64,000 nucleotides of DNA from Acidobacteriota bacterium (GTDB taxonomy: Bacteria; Acidobacteriota; Vicinamibacteria; Vicinamibacterales; CAVVIG01). Made by a program: the position numbers and the translations under genes. A model generated the notes under the pieces. It saw only the letters and a list, made by a program, of their open reading frames with translations. It made no database searches and was not told the DNA's origin. The stretch covers positions 194,524 through 258,523 of the forward strand of contig JADZED010000080.1 in assembly GCA_020850715.1 (NCBI GenBank). Direction: 5' to 3'. Positions 24,546 through 33,643 of this stretch are shown here, piece after piece; the first letter of the stretch is position 1, and every line of letters begins with the position of its first letter.

Positions 24546-26398
24546 CCGATTTCAGGATCACGTATGGCGAGGGGCCGTCCGGGAACGGCGGTCTGGCGGC
24601 CATCGCCACCGGGAAGACCTGGACGCTTGAAGCCTCGCCGGGCGCTCCGACGATTGCCCGACCGGACGGTACCCGGCTGCTCGTGATCGGAGAACCGATC
24701 GGCGATCCGGCAGCGCTCACGCGCGCGGAGCTCGACGGCGCCTACGTCAACGTGGCGATCGACGCGAGCCGAGACCTCTGCTCGGTCGAGCCGGATCGGT
24801 TCGGCCAGATCGACGTGTACTACCAGCGCACGCCGGCCGGCGGCGTGCTGGCGACGCGGCTCGACCTGCTGCCGATCGCGAGGACCGGCGGCGCGTTCGA
24901 TCAAGTCGCGCTGGCGCACGCCTTCGTCGTGTACGGTCACCGCCCTGCGAAGCGTCAGACGCCGTACGTGGATGTCCGCCGGCTCGGCGTGGGGGAGACG
25001 GCGCGCTGCCATGACGGCGCGTTGACGGTCGCCATGCAGCCGTTCTCGCCCCGGCCGGCAACCCCGTACGGAGAGAGCGATCTGCATCGCTATGCGGATC
25101 TGCTGCTCGAGGCGGTTCGCCGCCGGGCTTCGGAAGCCGGCAACGTTGTCTACCTGTCGTCCGGATGGGATTCGACGGCGCTGCTCGCGTGCCTCGTGCA
25201 TCTCTTCGGCCCCGGGCGGACACGCGCCGTGATCGGCCGCATGCGCTACGCCGAGCGGAGCGGCGTGATCAATCAGTTCGAAATCGACCGCGCGGCGGCA
25301 ATCGCCCGGTTCTTCGGTGTCCCCCTCGACATCATCGAGTTCGACTACTGGCGGCGCGGACCTGAGCTGGTCGAGCGGCTGCGCCCGCACTTTCTGGCGC
25401 ATCACATCGCGTCGCTCACGGGTCTGAACCACATGAGGCTGGCCGAGCACGTCGCCGCCACGGCCTCCGGCGGAGAAGCGGTGTTCGCCGGCGAGATCAG
25501 CGACGGCGCCCACAATCTGGGATTCAGCCAGTACGTCACGCTGTTCCATCCGTCGCTGACGTTCCGCGAGTACGCGGACAAGATGGCGTCGTATCTGTTC
25601 GGCCCGACGTTCCTCGGGGAGTTCCGCAGCGGCCGGTTCGCGGGTGACGCGGTGTACCAGTTCTTCCGGTCCAGGGCGGCAGGCTCGCTGTTCGATGATC
25701 CGGCGACCGATGGGGCGCGTACGAGGCAGCTGCTGGCGAGCTTCTTTCTCAGACCGCAGCGTCTGCCCCTATGGTCCCTCAGGAACGTTCGGCTCCTCAC
25801 CGATGCGGGGAGGGAGCGTTACGACGCGGAGATGACCGCCGGCTATCTCGACCAGGCGCGCGCCGCCGAACCAGACTCGCTCTACGCCTGGTACTTGTGG
25901 TTGTACAACTCGTTTCACTGGCAGGGCTCGACCGTCGCGACGCTACCCCTCACCTCGCGATTGTGCGGGCTGCGTCCGGCCTTGCCGTTCTGGGATGGCG
26001 GGCTGCAGGACTTCCTCTCGGCGATGCCGGAAGACTGGGGGCGCGGGCTCGATCTGCATCCGACGAAATATCCGCTGAAATGGATGCTGGGGAATCGCGT
26101 CCGGTATCCCACGCACCTGCAGACAGGCCCGCATTCGTACCTCTATGACGTGGATCCGTCTTTCAGTCACGGCGCCGAGATTCTCTACGGATCGTCGCTG
26201 ACGCCAGTGTACCGGTCGATGCTGGCACTGCGCGCGTATCGCGACGTCCTTTCCTCGGAGATGTTCGATCTGGACTATCTGGACGCTGCCGTGCAGCGGT
26301 ACAGGGACGGCGTGGAGGTCCGCGGCAGCGAAATGAACGATCTGCTCTCGCTCTGTGTATTGTCGGCGACCGGCTGGTACGGGAGCGGCGCTTCGTAG
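24542..26398 (+). CDS. asparagine-synthase-like protein lacking the N-terminal catalytic Cys
   Basis: 618 residues. The C-terminal synthetase domain has a PP-loop variant, SSGWDSTALLA at 206-216 (SGGxDS in AsnB), and ALPFWDGGLQDFLSAMP near 478, matching the active-site end of AsnB. The N-terminal region (1-160) resembles a shortened glutamine-amidotransferase fold but starts MTDFRITYGEG, with no Cys at position 2. It therefore cannot release ammonia from glutamine in the usual way. It may adenylate a carboxylate and use free ammonia or another amine, or act in amidation of a nonulosonate. ATG 24542 overlaps the PseI-like stop by 4 bases. GC looks lower than in neighbouring genes. Confidence 0.82.
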   Translation: MTDFRITYGEGPSGNGGLAAIATGKTWTLEASPGAPTIARPDGTRLLVIGEPIGDPAALTRAELDGAYVNVAIDASRDLCSVEPDRFGQIDVYYQRTPAGGVLATRLDLLPIARTGGAFDQVALAHAFVVYGHRPAKRQTPYVDVRRLGVGETARCHDGALTVAMQPFSPRPATPYGESDLHRYADLLLEAVRRRASEAGNVVYLSSGWDSTALLACLVHLFGPGRTRAVIGRMRYAERSGVINQFEIDRAAAIARFFGVPLDIIEFDYWRRGPELVERLRPHFLAHHIASLTGLNHMRLAEHVAATASGGEAVFAGEISDGAHNLGFSQYVTLFHPSLTFREYADKMASYLFGPTFLGEFRSGRFAGDAVYQFFRSRAAGSLFDDPATDGARTRQLLASFFLRPQRLPLWSLRNVRLLTDAGRERYDAEMTAGYLDQARAAEPDSLYAWYLWLYNSFHWQGSTVATLPLTSRLCGLRPALPFWDGGLQDFLSAMPEDWGRGLDLHPTKYPLKWMLGNRVRYPTHLQTGPHSYLYDVDPSFSHGAEILYGSSLTPVYRSMLALRAYRDVLSSEMFDLDYLDAAVQRYRDGVEVRGSEMNDLLSLCVLSATGWYGSGAS

Positions 26399-26401
26399 CC
26401 A

Positions 26402-28324
26402 GTGGGGCCGCTCTACTGCGATCGGCTGTGCCTCGGGGCGGTGGTTCGAGCCGCCCGACTGGCCGGCACGCGCCGCATCGAGATCCGCGAGCTCGATCGC
26501 CCGGTGCGATCCCTGTCGAGGCTCGCGTTGGTCACGGCGCTGCGCCTCGCCGGCATCTCGGTATCGGAGGCCCGATTCTTCGCGGGCGACCTGCGGACTG
26601 CGTCGGGGGAATCGGTGTTCCTGGCCGCTCGGCGCGCGACGACCGCCGTCGCCTTCCGTGCGGTGTCGGACGCCATGCAGGCCGTCCCGCGCCTGGCCCG
26701 GCTCGACGCCGACTACGGGCGCCATTCGATTCGACTGTTTCTGTCGCGGATGATCTGGATGCGCGTGGAGCATCAGGTCCGGCAGTGCCTGGTTGCCGAT
26801 GCGCTCGGCGGCGAGGCCATGGTCCTGTTGCGCCGTTCCCGTCACTTCGACAGCGCTGCGCTGACCGGTCTGCCGCTTCGCGCACGGATCGTCTTCTACG
26901 GATCGGATCACGTGCTGGCCAGCAAGTGCCGCTACGTGCTGGGTTCGGCGGTGGTCGCGGTTGGGGCGAAGCTGAGGCTCACGCGCCGCGCGCCTCTGCC
27001 TGAGGTGTCGGCAGGGCCGGCGCTGTTGATGCTGCAGGAAGACGATCTGTCGCTCGATCGCTCCTATCGCACCCAGCCCCACTGGGTTCCCGGCGCCGAG
27101 CCGTTGTCCTTTCCCGCGTATGTGGTGACCGCAAACGGTCCGCGCCGGCTTTCTCCGCGAAATGACGAGATACGGGAGCTCGGCATGATCCCGGTCGCCT
27201 CGGACGCCGTGACGACAGCCAGGTTGGAGCATCCGGTCAGCCGACAGATGGCCAGCGACGCGTGGGCGAGTCTGCGAGCCGCCCTGTCGGCCCGTTCAGC
27301 CGCCGAGTGCGTGGCGTTGTCGGCCGTGTTCCGGCTGCTGCGGCGCGCAGCCGGCTTCGCGTCGATGTGTCATCGCCTCGGCGTCACCGCGTGTCTTGCG
27401 GGTGAGAGCTACCCTCTCGACGCCGACGCGATGCAGGTCGCCGCGGCCCGGCTCGGCGTGCGCACGGTGACGTACCAGTACTCCAATCTCGCGTTCTCCA
27501 CGCCCCACATGCTCACGACGGCCGACACCATGGTCGTCTTTTCTCCTCACTATCACTCCACCTGGTGCAGCAACGGCATCGCGCCGCGCGCGTTCGTCGA
27601 TGCCGGATACGTGTTCGACGGCGCGTTCGGAGCCGTGCGGGCGCGCGCCGGCCAGATGCGATCCGCTCTGCAATCCAGGGGCGCGAGATTCGTCATCTGC
27701 TACTTCGACGAGAACGTCGCCCGCCATCGGGACAAGTACGGTCTGACCAGCCGCGAGCACCATTTCGCAGAAATCGGCACACTGCTGAATCTCCTTCTCG
27801 AGGATCCCTCGGTTGGGATTGTCGTGAAGAGCCAGTTCGAGCGAAACTCGCCGTCGCGGATCTTCGCGGGAAACGAATTGGTGGAGCGTGCGCGCCGGAC
27901 GGGGCGGTACGTCGAGCTCGTCGAGGGCGTTCACCGCAACATCGTCTTTCCGGCCGAGGCCGCGCTCGCGTCGGACATCGCCATAGGACACGTCGTGGGC
28001 GCCACGGCCCCCCTGGAAGCCGCCTGCGCCGGCACTCGCTGTGTGATGCTGAATCCCTACGGGATGGCGACCCACCCGATCTACGCCCGCGCCCGCATCG
28101 TGTTTCCGTCGATCGAGGGAGCCCTCCGGGCGATCGCGCAGCATCGCGCCGGCGAGCCAGCTCTCGCGGATCTCGGCGACTGGACCGGGATCCTTCAGGA
28201 ATTCGACCCGTTTCGCGACGGCGCTGCGCCGCGGCGCCTTCGTGCCGTCATCGAGCGGGCGGTATTCGATCCCGCACCAGCCGAAGCCCTCGCGCCGGAC
28301 CGCGAGCCGCAGTTGACCGCCTGA
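26402..28324 (+). CDS. large GT-B-like protein, presumed glycosyltransferase of the nonulosonate cluster
   Basis: 640 residues, not assigned to a family with confidence. The N-terminal half (1-300) is of mixed alpha/beta character with no motif I recognise. The C-terminal half shows repeated Rossmann-like strands: RTVTYQYSNLAFSTPHML, FVICYFDENVARHRDKYG, VGIVVKSQFERNSPS and HVVGATAPLEAACAGTRCVM near 526-545. The last resembles the donor-phosphate loop of GT-B enzymes such as KpsC/KpsS-like Kdo transferases. Coming straight after the nonulosonate genes, it is a plausible transferase for the CMP-linked acid. The start GTG 26402 lies 3 bases after the previous stop. Confidence 0.65.
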   Translation: MGPLYCDRLCLGAVVRAARLAGTRRIEIRELDRPVRSLSRLALVTALRLAGISVSEARFFAGDLRTASGESVFLAARRATTAVAFRAVSDAMQAVPRLARLDADYGRHSIRLFLSRMIWMRVEHQVRQCLVADALGGEAMVLLRRSRHFDSAALTGLPLRARIVFYGSDHVLASKCRYVLGSAVVAVGAKLRLTRRAPLPEVSAGPALLMLQEDDLSLDRSYRTQPHWVPGAEPLSFPAYVVTANGPRRLSPRNDEIRELGMIPVASDAVTTARLEHPVSRQMASDAWASLRAALSARSAAECVALSAVFRLLRRAAGFASMCHRLGVTACLAGESYPLDADAMQVAAARLGVRTVTYQYSNLAFSTPHMLTTADTMVVFSPHYHSTWCSNGIAPRAFVDAGYVFDGAFGAVRARAGQMRSALQSRGARFVICYFDENVARHRDKYGLTSREHHFAEIGTLLNLLLEDPSVGIVVKSQFERNSPSRIFAGNELVERARRTGRYVELVEGVHRNIVFPAEAALASDIAIGHVVGATAPLEAACAGTRCVMLNPYGMATHPIYARARIVFPSIEGALRAIAQHRAGEPALADLGDWTGILQEFDPFRDGAAPRRLRAVIERAVFDPAPAEALAPDREPQLTA

Positions 28325-28326
28325 CG

Positions 28327-29235
28327 ATGACCACGCTGATTACAGGTGCGGGCGGATTGCTTGGAGCCCACATGGCGGCGGCGCTCGACGGGCAGCGCGT
28401 CATCGGCCTCGATCGGCATTCTGCCTGGGGCGGCCTGGATACCGAAATGATCCAGGGTGACTTGCTGGACGACGGCTGGTTGACGCGGACCGTCGGACAG
28501 GTGGCGCCGTCGGTCGTGGTGCACTGTGCGGCGATGGTCGACGTGGACGCCTGCGAGCGCCAGCCCGCACTGGCGGAAGCCTACAACGTCGGCATGACCC
28601 GGACGCTCGCCCGTGCGGTCAGCCCTGGCGCGCTGTTCGTCTATATCGCCACCGACGGGATCTTCGATGGGCGGGCGCCTTACAGGACCGAAGCGGACGT
28701 CCCCCGCCCGTTGACCGCCTACGGGCGATCGAAGCTGTGCGGAGAGCACGAGGTCCGCACCGCATGCGGGAACCACCTGATCGTCCGGACCAACTTCTAC
28801 GGCTGGTCTTCCGGCAGGAAGAAGACGTCCGCCGAGTGGCTGTACGGGGCCCTCGATCGCGGAGAACCGATCACGGGCTTCACGGACTTCTACTTCACTC
28901 CCATCTATGTCGTCGACTTCGTGAACAGGCTGCGGCGCCTCATGGCGTCGTCGCATCGGGGCACGTTCCACCTCTGCGGGTCCGAGCGGGTCTCGAAGCA
29001 TCAGTTCGCGATGAGGCTCGCCGAGGTGGCCGGTCTTCCGACAGCGTCGCTGCGGGCCGGCTCGATCGAGGATGCGCAGCTGGCGGCCCCGCGCCCGCGC
29101 GACATGTCGCTCAGTTCCCGACGCTTCACGGCGCTGACCGATCTCGAGGTTCCCGACTGCCTGTCGGGGCTGCGTCGGTTCGTGCCCGATCGAATCCGGC
29201 CGCTCTCGGAGCGTTTTGTCGATGCCCGCGGCTGA
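28327..29235 (+). CDS. RmlD-like NAD(P)-dependent sugar reductase/epimerase (extended SDR)
   Basis: 302 residues. The cofactor motif is LITGAGGLLGAHMAAAL at 4-20, HCAAMVDVDACERQPALA follows near 72, and the catalytic Tyr and Lys are in TAYGRSKLCGEHEV near 129-142. FTPIYVVDFVNRLRRLM near 194 and the ending LSSRRFTAL resemble dTDP-4-dehydrorhamnose reductase (RmlD). No RmlA, RmlB or RmlC lies in the window, so the substrate need not be dTDP-linked; a CMP- or UDP-keto sugar of this cluster is possible. ATG 28327 is 2 bases after the previous stop. Confidence 0.83.
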   Translation: MTTLITGAGGLLGAHMAAALDGQRVIGLDRHSAWGGLDTEMIQGDLLDDGWLTRTVGQVAPSVVVHCAAMVDVDACERQPALAEAYNVGMTRTLARAVSPGALFVYIATDGIFDGRAPYRTEADVPRPLTAYGRSKLCGEHEVRTACGNHLIVRTNFYGWSSGRKKTSAEWLYGALDRGEPITGFTDFYFTPIYVVDFVNRLRRLMASSHRGTFHLCGSERVSKHQFAMRLAEVAGLPTASLRAGSIEDAQLAAPRPRDMSLSSRRFTALTDLEVPDCLSGLRRFVPDRIRPLSERFVDARG

Positions 29236-30715
29236 CAAGCGCAGGCAGGTCGCGAACGGCGCGTGGTACCTGACGCCGATCGTCATCGGGAACATCGTGC
29301 CGATCGCGACCCTGCCGATCTTCACGCGCATCCTGTCGACCGAAGACTACGGGGCCTGGGCACTGGCCAACGTCTACGCGGTGTTCATCGGCGGCCTCGC
29401 GGCCTGCGGGTTGCCGCTCGCCTACGAGCGGAACTTCTTTCAGCATCGCGGGAGCCGCGAATCGGCGCAGTTGCTCTACTCGGTCCTGGCATTCGTCGCC
29501 GGCGCGTTTCTGATCGGCGCGCTGGCCACATGGGTGTGGAGCGGCCCGATCGCCCGATGGATGATCGGAGATGTCCGGTACGGCTCGCTCCTGCTGTGGT
29601 CGCTGGTCACGACCGGCCTGGTGAGCATGAAGGGCTTCTATCTCACCTTCCTGCGCAACAGCGAGGCGGCCGCGCAATTCGCCCGGTACACCATCGCCGA
29701 GCGGCTCGCCGGCGCCGTCCTGTCGCTGTTGTTCGTAGTCTGGTTGCGCGTCGGCGTCATCGGGCTCGTCTTCGGTCCGCTGCTCGCCTCGCTCGGCGTG
29801 CTGGCCGCCATCGCCTTCCGTTTCGCGCGAGAGTTGCCGCCGGCCTTCGACCGGAGGCTGCTCGCCGGCGCGCTCCGCCTGGGGTATCCGCTCACCCCGC
29901 GCACGTTTCTGGGCGTGCTGTCGAAGAACTTCGACAAGTACCTCATCGGCCAGATGTCGTCGCTCGGCGGCGTCGGTGCCTACTCGGTCGGCCAGCGCAT
30001 CGCGTACGTCCCGTTCACCTACGCGACCGCGCTCGAGAACGTCTTCATGCCGCGCGTGTACAGACAGATGTTCGAGCTGGGCGACAGGGGCGGCTCCTCG
30101 ATCGGCCGGTACCTGACGCCGTTTGCATACGCCTCGGCGGCCACCGCGTTCGCCGTTGCCATCTTCGCCGGCGACATTCTGTGGATCCTGACGCCCGCCA
30201 GTTACCATGGAGCCGCCCCCGTCGTCACCATTCTGTCGCTCTACTACGGCGTCCAGTTCTTCGGGAAGGTGCCGCAGTTGACCTATGCCAAGCGAACCGA
30301 CCTCATCTTCGTGCTGTCCGCGGTGGCGACGGCGTTGAACGTCGTGTTCGGCGTGGTCTGCATCCGGCTGTGGGGGGTGTCCGGCGCCGCCTGGGGCGTG
30401 CTCTTCGCCGGCATGCTCTCGGTCGGCCTGGGCCTCGTTGTTGGCCAGCGCCACTACCCGATCCAGTGGGAGACGCGCCGGCTGCTCGGGATCTACGGCC
30501 TGCTCTTCGCCGCCGCAGCGGCGGCGCTCGTGCTGCAACAGTCGGCGATGGTCTGGGCCGCTCAGCTCGCGATCAAGCTGGGCCTGCTCGCGGCCTTCGC
30601 CCTGCTCGGGCTCCGGCTCGGTTACATCAGCCGCGAGAACGCCGGCATGGTGCGCGACATCCTCCTCCGGCGGCCGGCCTCGGCCGACCCGGTGGAAGCG
30701 GGCGCGAGCGCATGA
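29222..30715 (+). CDS. wzx: Wzx-like oligosaccharide flippase (MOP superfamily)
   Basis: 497 residues with 12 to 14 hydrophobic segments. The N-terminal helix has [13 protein letters not shown] sequence, [20 protein letters not shown], the hallmark of Wzx/RfbX flippases. [20 protein letters not shown] near 236-255 is the second conserved block. It would translocate the undecaprenyl-linked repeat unit to the periplasmic face. The start ATG 29222 overlaps the preceding gene by 14 bases; a TTG two codons upstream is unlikely. With the Wzy/ligase-like and Wzz-like genes further on, it forms a Wzx/Wzy set coexisting with the ABC exporter at 11527-13214. Confidence 0.9.
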   Translation: MPAADKRRQVANGAWYLTPIVIGNIVPIATLPIFTRILSTEDYGAWALANVYAVFIGGLAACGLPLAYERNFFQHRGSRESAQLLYSVLAFVAGAFLIGALATWVWSGPIARWMIGDVRYGSLLLWSLVTTGLVSMKGFYLTFLRNSEAAAQFARYTIAERLAGAVLSLLFVVWLRVGVIGLVFGPLLASLGVLAAIAFRFARELPPAFDRRLLAGALRLGYPLTPRTFLGVLSKNFDKYLIGQMSSLGGVGAYSVGQRIAYVPFTYATALENVFMPRVYRQMFELGDRGGSSIGRYLTPFAYASAATAFAVAIFAGDILWILTPASYHGAAPVVTILSLYYGVQFFGKVPQLTYAKRTDLIFVLSAVATALNVVFGVVCIRLWGVSGAAWGVLFAGMLSVGLGLVVGQRHYPIQWETRRLLGIYGLLFAAAAAALVLQQSAMVWAAQLAIKLGLLAAFALLGLRLGYISRENAGMVRDILLRRPASADPVEAGASA

Positions 30716-31317
30716 GGCTGGCCGCGGGAATCGGCAGGGAATTCCGTGCGGTGCTCGAAGCGTTCGCCAATGCGCTGCCCGGCGGCGTCGGGTACCTGGC
30801 GCGCCGGCGCTTCTACCTCCGGCATCTGAAGGCGCTCGGCGCCGACTCGATCATCGGCGGGCATCTCCTGGTGCACGGCGCGGAGCACATCGAGGTCGGC
30901 GACCGGTTCAGCTGCTGGCGCCACTGCACGCTCGCCGCGTGCGACGATGGCGCGATCGTCATCGGCGATCGGGTATCGTTCAACGCGAACGTCTACCTGA
31001 ACGCGTGCCGCGGCGGGCGCATCGAGATCGGCGACGACGTGATGGTGGGGCCCAACGCGGTGATGCGCACGAGCGATCACGTCACCGCCGCCGTCGACGT
31101 CCCGATGCGCAGCCAGGGCCACACCCCCGCCACGATCGCGATCGGCAGCGACGTGTGGATTGCCGCCAATGTGACGGTGGTCGGCGGCACGCGCATCGGC
31201 AACGGTGCGGTGGTGGCCGCCGGCGCGGTGGTGACGGCAGACGTCCCGCCCCATGCGATCGTCGGCGGCGTGCCCGCCCGCGTGATCAAGATGCGCACCG
31301 ACGTGCTGAAGGCCTGA
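30712..31317 (+). CDS. hexapeptide-repeat O-acyltransferase (LbH, WbbJ/MaoA-like)
   Basis: 201 residues. Left-handed beta-helix repeats run from about residue 45 to 180, seen as [51 protein letters not shown] and [19 protein letters not shown]. The typical end [15 protein letters not shown] follows. The catalytic His is probably in [13 protein letters not shown] near 122. It would transfer an acetyl or similar acyl group from its CoA ester to a sugar hydroxyl or amine. The N-terminal 40 residues are helical. It starts at ATG 30712, overlapping the flippase stop by 4 bases; a longer open frame upstream is an overprint of the flippase gene. Confidence 0.9.
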   Translation: MRLAAGIGREFRAVLEAFANALPGGVGYLARRRFYLRHLKALGADSIIGGHLLVHGAEHIEVGDRFSCWRHCTLAACDDGAIVIGDRVSFNANVYLNACRGGRIEIGDDVMVGPNAVMRTSDHVTAAVDVPMRSQGHTPATIAIGSDVWIAANVTVVGGTRIGNGAVVAAGAVVTADVPPHAIVGGVPARVIKMRTDVLKA

Positions 31318-32096
31318 TGACCGACTACCTGCGACACCTGTTCGGCCTCGAAGGCAAGGTCGCCGCGCTCACCGGCGCGGGCGGCCACCTCGTCGGCGAG
31401 ATGGCGCGGGCGCTCGCGCGCGCCGGCGTGCGCGTGGCCGCGCTCGACGTCGACCTGGCTTCGGCCAGCCGTACCGCCGATGCGATTGCCGCGGCCGGCG
31501 GCGAGGCCGTCGCGCTCGCCGTCGACGTGCGCCGCAAGGCGGACTACGAGACGGCGCTCGACGCGATCCTGAAGCGCTGGGGCCGTCTCGACGGCGCCGT
31601 GTTCGGCGCCGGCGCGAACGCGCCGACGCCCTTTGCCGATATCACGATCGAGGAGTGGAACGACATCCTCGCGGTGCAGCTGACCGGCACGATGCTCGGC
31701 TGCCAGGTGCTGGGGGGCCACATGGTGGCCGAGCGGCGCGGCGCGATCGTGACGATCGCGTCCGCCTCTTCCGGTCCGCCGCTGTCGAAGGCGTTCACCT
31801 ACTCGGTCGCGAAAGCGGGCGTGAAGAACCTCACGCAGAATCTCGCGCGCGAATGGGCGGCCGCCAACGTGCGGGTGAACGCGCTGCGGCCCGGCTTCTT
31901 TCCGACCGAGTGGAGCATGGCGCACTTCATCACGCCCGAACGCGAGGCCGCGATTCTCGGCCACACGCCGATGCGCCGGTACGGCACGCCCGGAGAGCTG
32001 GCCGGCGCCGTCCTGTGGCTGCTCTCGGACGCGGCCAGCTTCGTCACCGGGGCCGAGATCGCCGTGGACGGCGGCTTCACGGCGATGACCATCTGA
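31317..32096 (+). CDS. short-chain dehydrogenase/reductase (first of a tandem pair)
   Basis: 259 residues, classical SDR. The cofactor motif is ALTGAGGHLVGEMARALARA near 17-36, where the usual GxxxGxG is changed to GAGGHLVG. DGAVFGAGANAPTPF is at the NNAG position with a less typical sequence, the catalytic Ser and Tyr-Lys lie in ASASSGPPLSKAFTYSVAKAG near 147-167, and the ending FVTGAEIAVDGGFTAM is standard. It would oxidise or reduce a sugar or keto acid. In similar loci such SDRs sit beside a CMP-Kdo-synthetase-like gene and are thought to modify the ulosonate. It overlaps the neighbour genes by 1 base on each side. Confidence 0.87.
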   Translation: MTDYLRHLFGLEGKVAALTGAGGHLVGEMARALARAGVRVAALDVDLASASRTADAIAAAGGEAVALAVDVRRKADYETALDAILKRWGRLDGAVFGAGANAPTPFADITIEEWNDILAVQLTGTMLGCQVLGGHMVAERRGAIVTIASASSGPPLSKAFTYSVAKAGVKNLTQNLAREWAAANVRVNALRPGFFPTEWSMAHFITPEREAAILGHTPMRRYGTPGELAGAVLWLLSDAASFVTGAEIAVDGGFTAMTI

Positions 32097-32866
32097 TGGA
32101 GCAGGGCACGGCCGGCCAGCCGCGCGTGGTCCTCGTCACCGGCGGAGGCCGCGGCCTGGGCGCCGCGATCGCCCGCGCGTTCCATGCCGCCGGCGATCGC
32201 GTCGCCATCGCGTCGCGCGCCGACCACGGCCTGGCCGCGTCATTGGGTCCGCGGGCGCGCTTCGTCGCCTGCGACGTCCGCGACGTCTCGGCCATCGAGC
32301 GTGCGGTCGGCGAGGCGGCCGCGTGGGGCGGCCGCCTCGACGTGCTCGTGAACAACGCCGGCTTCTCGGGATGGCGCGCGGTGGAGGCGGTCGACGAGGC
32401 GTTCTGGTCGGGGATGATCGACACCAATCTCAAGAGCGTCTTCTTCGCCGCCCGCGCCGCGGCGCGGCGAATGGAGGCGGGCGCGGCCATCGTCAACGTC
32501 TCGAGCCTGGCCGGCAGGCGGGGGAGCGCGCGCAACGCGGTCTACTGCGCGTCGAAGTTCGGCGTGAACGGCCTGACGCAGGCGCTCGCGAAGGAGCTCG
32601 GCCCGCGTGGCATCCGCGTCAACGCGGTCTGCCCGGTCTACGTCGAGACCGAAGGCCTGCACGAGGCGCTGGCCGGGCTGGACGCGCCGCCTGCCGGCCG
32701 GCCGATCGCCGAGTACCTCGCAGAGTTCGGACGCACGCAGGCGGCGCTCGGGCGGCTCCCGCGCGCGGAGGAGGTGGCGGCGGCCTGCGTGATGCTGGCC
32801 TCGCCGGCGGCATCGGCCGTCACCGGCCAGTGCCTCAATGTCGACTGCGGCGTACTGCCCCATTAG
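32096..32866 (+). CDS. short-chain dehydrogenase/reductase (second of the tandem pair)
   Basis: 256 residues, classical SDR. VVLVTGGGRGLGAAIARAF near 11-29 is a standard TGxxxGxG cofactor loop, then VLVNNAGFSGW, NVSSLAGRRGSARNAVYCAS with Tyr and K in YCASKFG near 150, and VTGQCLNVDCG at the end. It is FabG-like in form but lies in a sugar locus. It differs enough from the preceding SDR that the two are not a recent duplication, and they may catalyse opposite oxidation and reduction steps, as in an epimerisation by redox. The stop is 3 bases before the next start. Confidence 0.88.
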   Translation: MEQGTAGQPRVVLVTGGGRGLGAAIARAFHAAGDRVAIASRADHGLAASLGPRARFVACDVRDVSAIERAVGEAAAWGGRLDVLVNNAGFSGWRAVEAVDEAFWSGMIDTNLKSVFFAARAAARRMEAGAAIVNVSSLAGRRGSARNAVYCASKFGVNGLTQALAKELGPRGIRVNAVCPVYVETEGLHEALAGLDAPPAGRPIAEYLAEFGRTQAALGRLPRAEEVAAACVMLASPAASAVTGQCLNVDCGVLPH

Positions 32867-32869
32867 CCT

Positions 32870-33643
32870 GTGTCCTCCTTCATCGTCGTCGTGCCGGCCC
32901 GCATGGCCTCGTCGCGCTATCCCGGCAAGCCGCTCGTCCCGATTCTCGGCCTTCCGCTCGTCGAGCACGTGCGCCGCCGGGCCCTGCTCGCCGACGGCGC
33001 CGCGCGCGTCGTCGTCGCTACCTGCGACGAATCGATTCGCGACGCGGTCGCCGCGGCCGGCGGCGAGGCCGTGATGACCGCCGATACGCACGACCGGTGC
33101 ACGGGTCGGGTCGAGGAAGCCATGCGGCGGATCGACGGCGAGATCGTCGTGATGGTGCAGGGCGACGAGCCGCTGCTGATGCCCGATGCGGTGTCGCGCA
33201 TCGCGCGGCCGCTCGTCGAGCGCAGCGAGGTGGTCTGCACGAACCTGCTGTCGCCGCTCGAGAGCGAGGCGGACCTGGCCAACCCGAACATCGTGAAGGC
33301 CGCCTGCGATCAGCAGGGCCGCGTGCTGTTCCTGTCGCGGGCGCCGATCCCGTTCCGTCGCAAGCCGGCAGAGTGCCCGGTCTACCGGCAGACCGGCATC
33401 ATGGCGTTCCGCGCTTCGCTGCTGCGGGCCTACGCCGCCCTGAGCGAGACGCCGTTCGAGCGCGCCGAGGCGATCGACATGCTGCGGCTGCTCGAGCACG
33501 GCCATCCGATTCAAGGCGTGGTCGTCGACTACCCCACGATCGGGGTCGATCGTCCCGAGGATGTGCCGGTCGTCGAGCGCCGCCTGCGCGAGGATCCCCT
33601 ACAGCGCGCGCTGTACGCGCGCATCGCGGAGCGGGTCGGGTAG
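32870..33643 (+). CDS. KdsB-like CMP-ulosonate cytidylyltransferase
   Basis: 257 residues. The CTP loop VVVPARMASSRYPGKPLVPI near 6-25 corresponds to PARxxSxRLPGKPL of KdsB. VQGDEPLLMPDA near 100-111 is the second KdsB signature, and the ending PTIGVDRPEDVPVVERRL is standard. KdsB makes CMP-Kdo. No KdsA is present, but an HpaI-family aldolase, a HAD phosphatase and a SIS isomerase follow, so the true acid could be a Kdo analogue. TCDESIRDAVAAAGGEAVMT is the usual second strand. The start GTG 32870 lies 3 bases after the SDR stop. Confidence 0.88.
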   Translation: MSSFIVVVPARMASSRYPGKPLVPILGLPLVEHVRRRALLADGAARVVVATCDESIRDAVAAAGGEAVMTADTHDRCTGRVEEAMRRIDGEIVVMVQGDEPLLMPDAVSRIARPLVERSEVVCTNLLSPLESEADLANPNIVKAACDQQGRVLFLSRAPIPFRRKPAECPVYRQTGIMAFRASLLRAYAALSETPFERAEAIDMLRLLEHGHPIQGVVVDYPTIGVDRPEDVPVVERRLREDPLQRALYARIAERVG

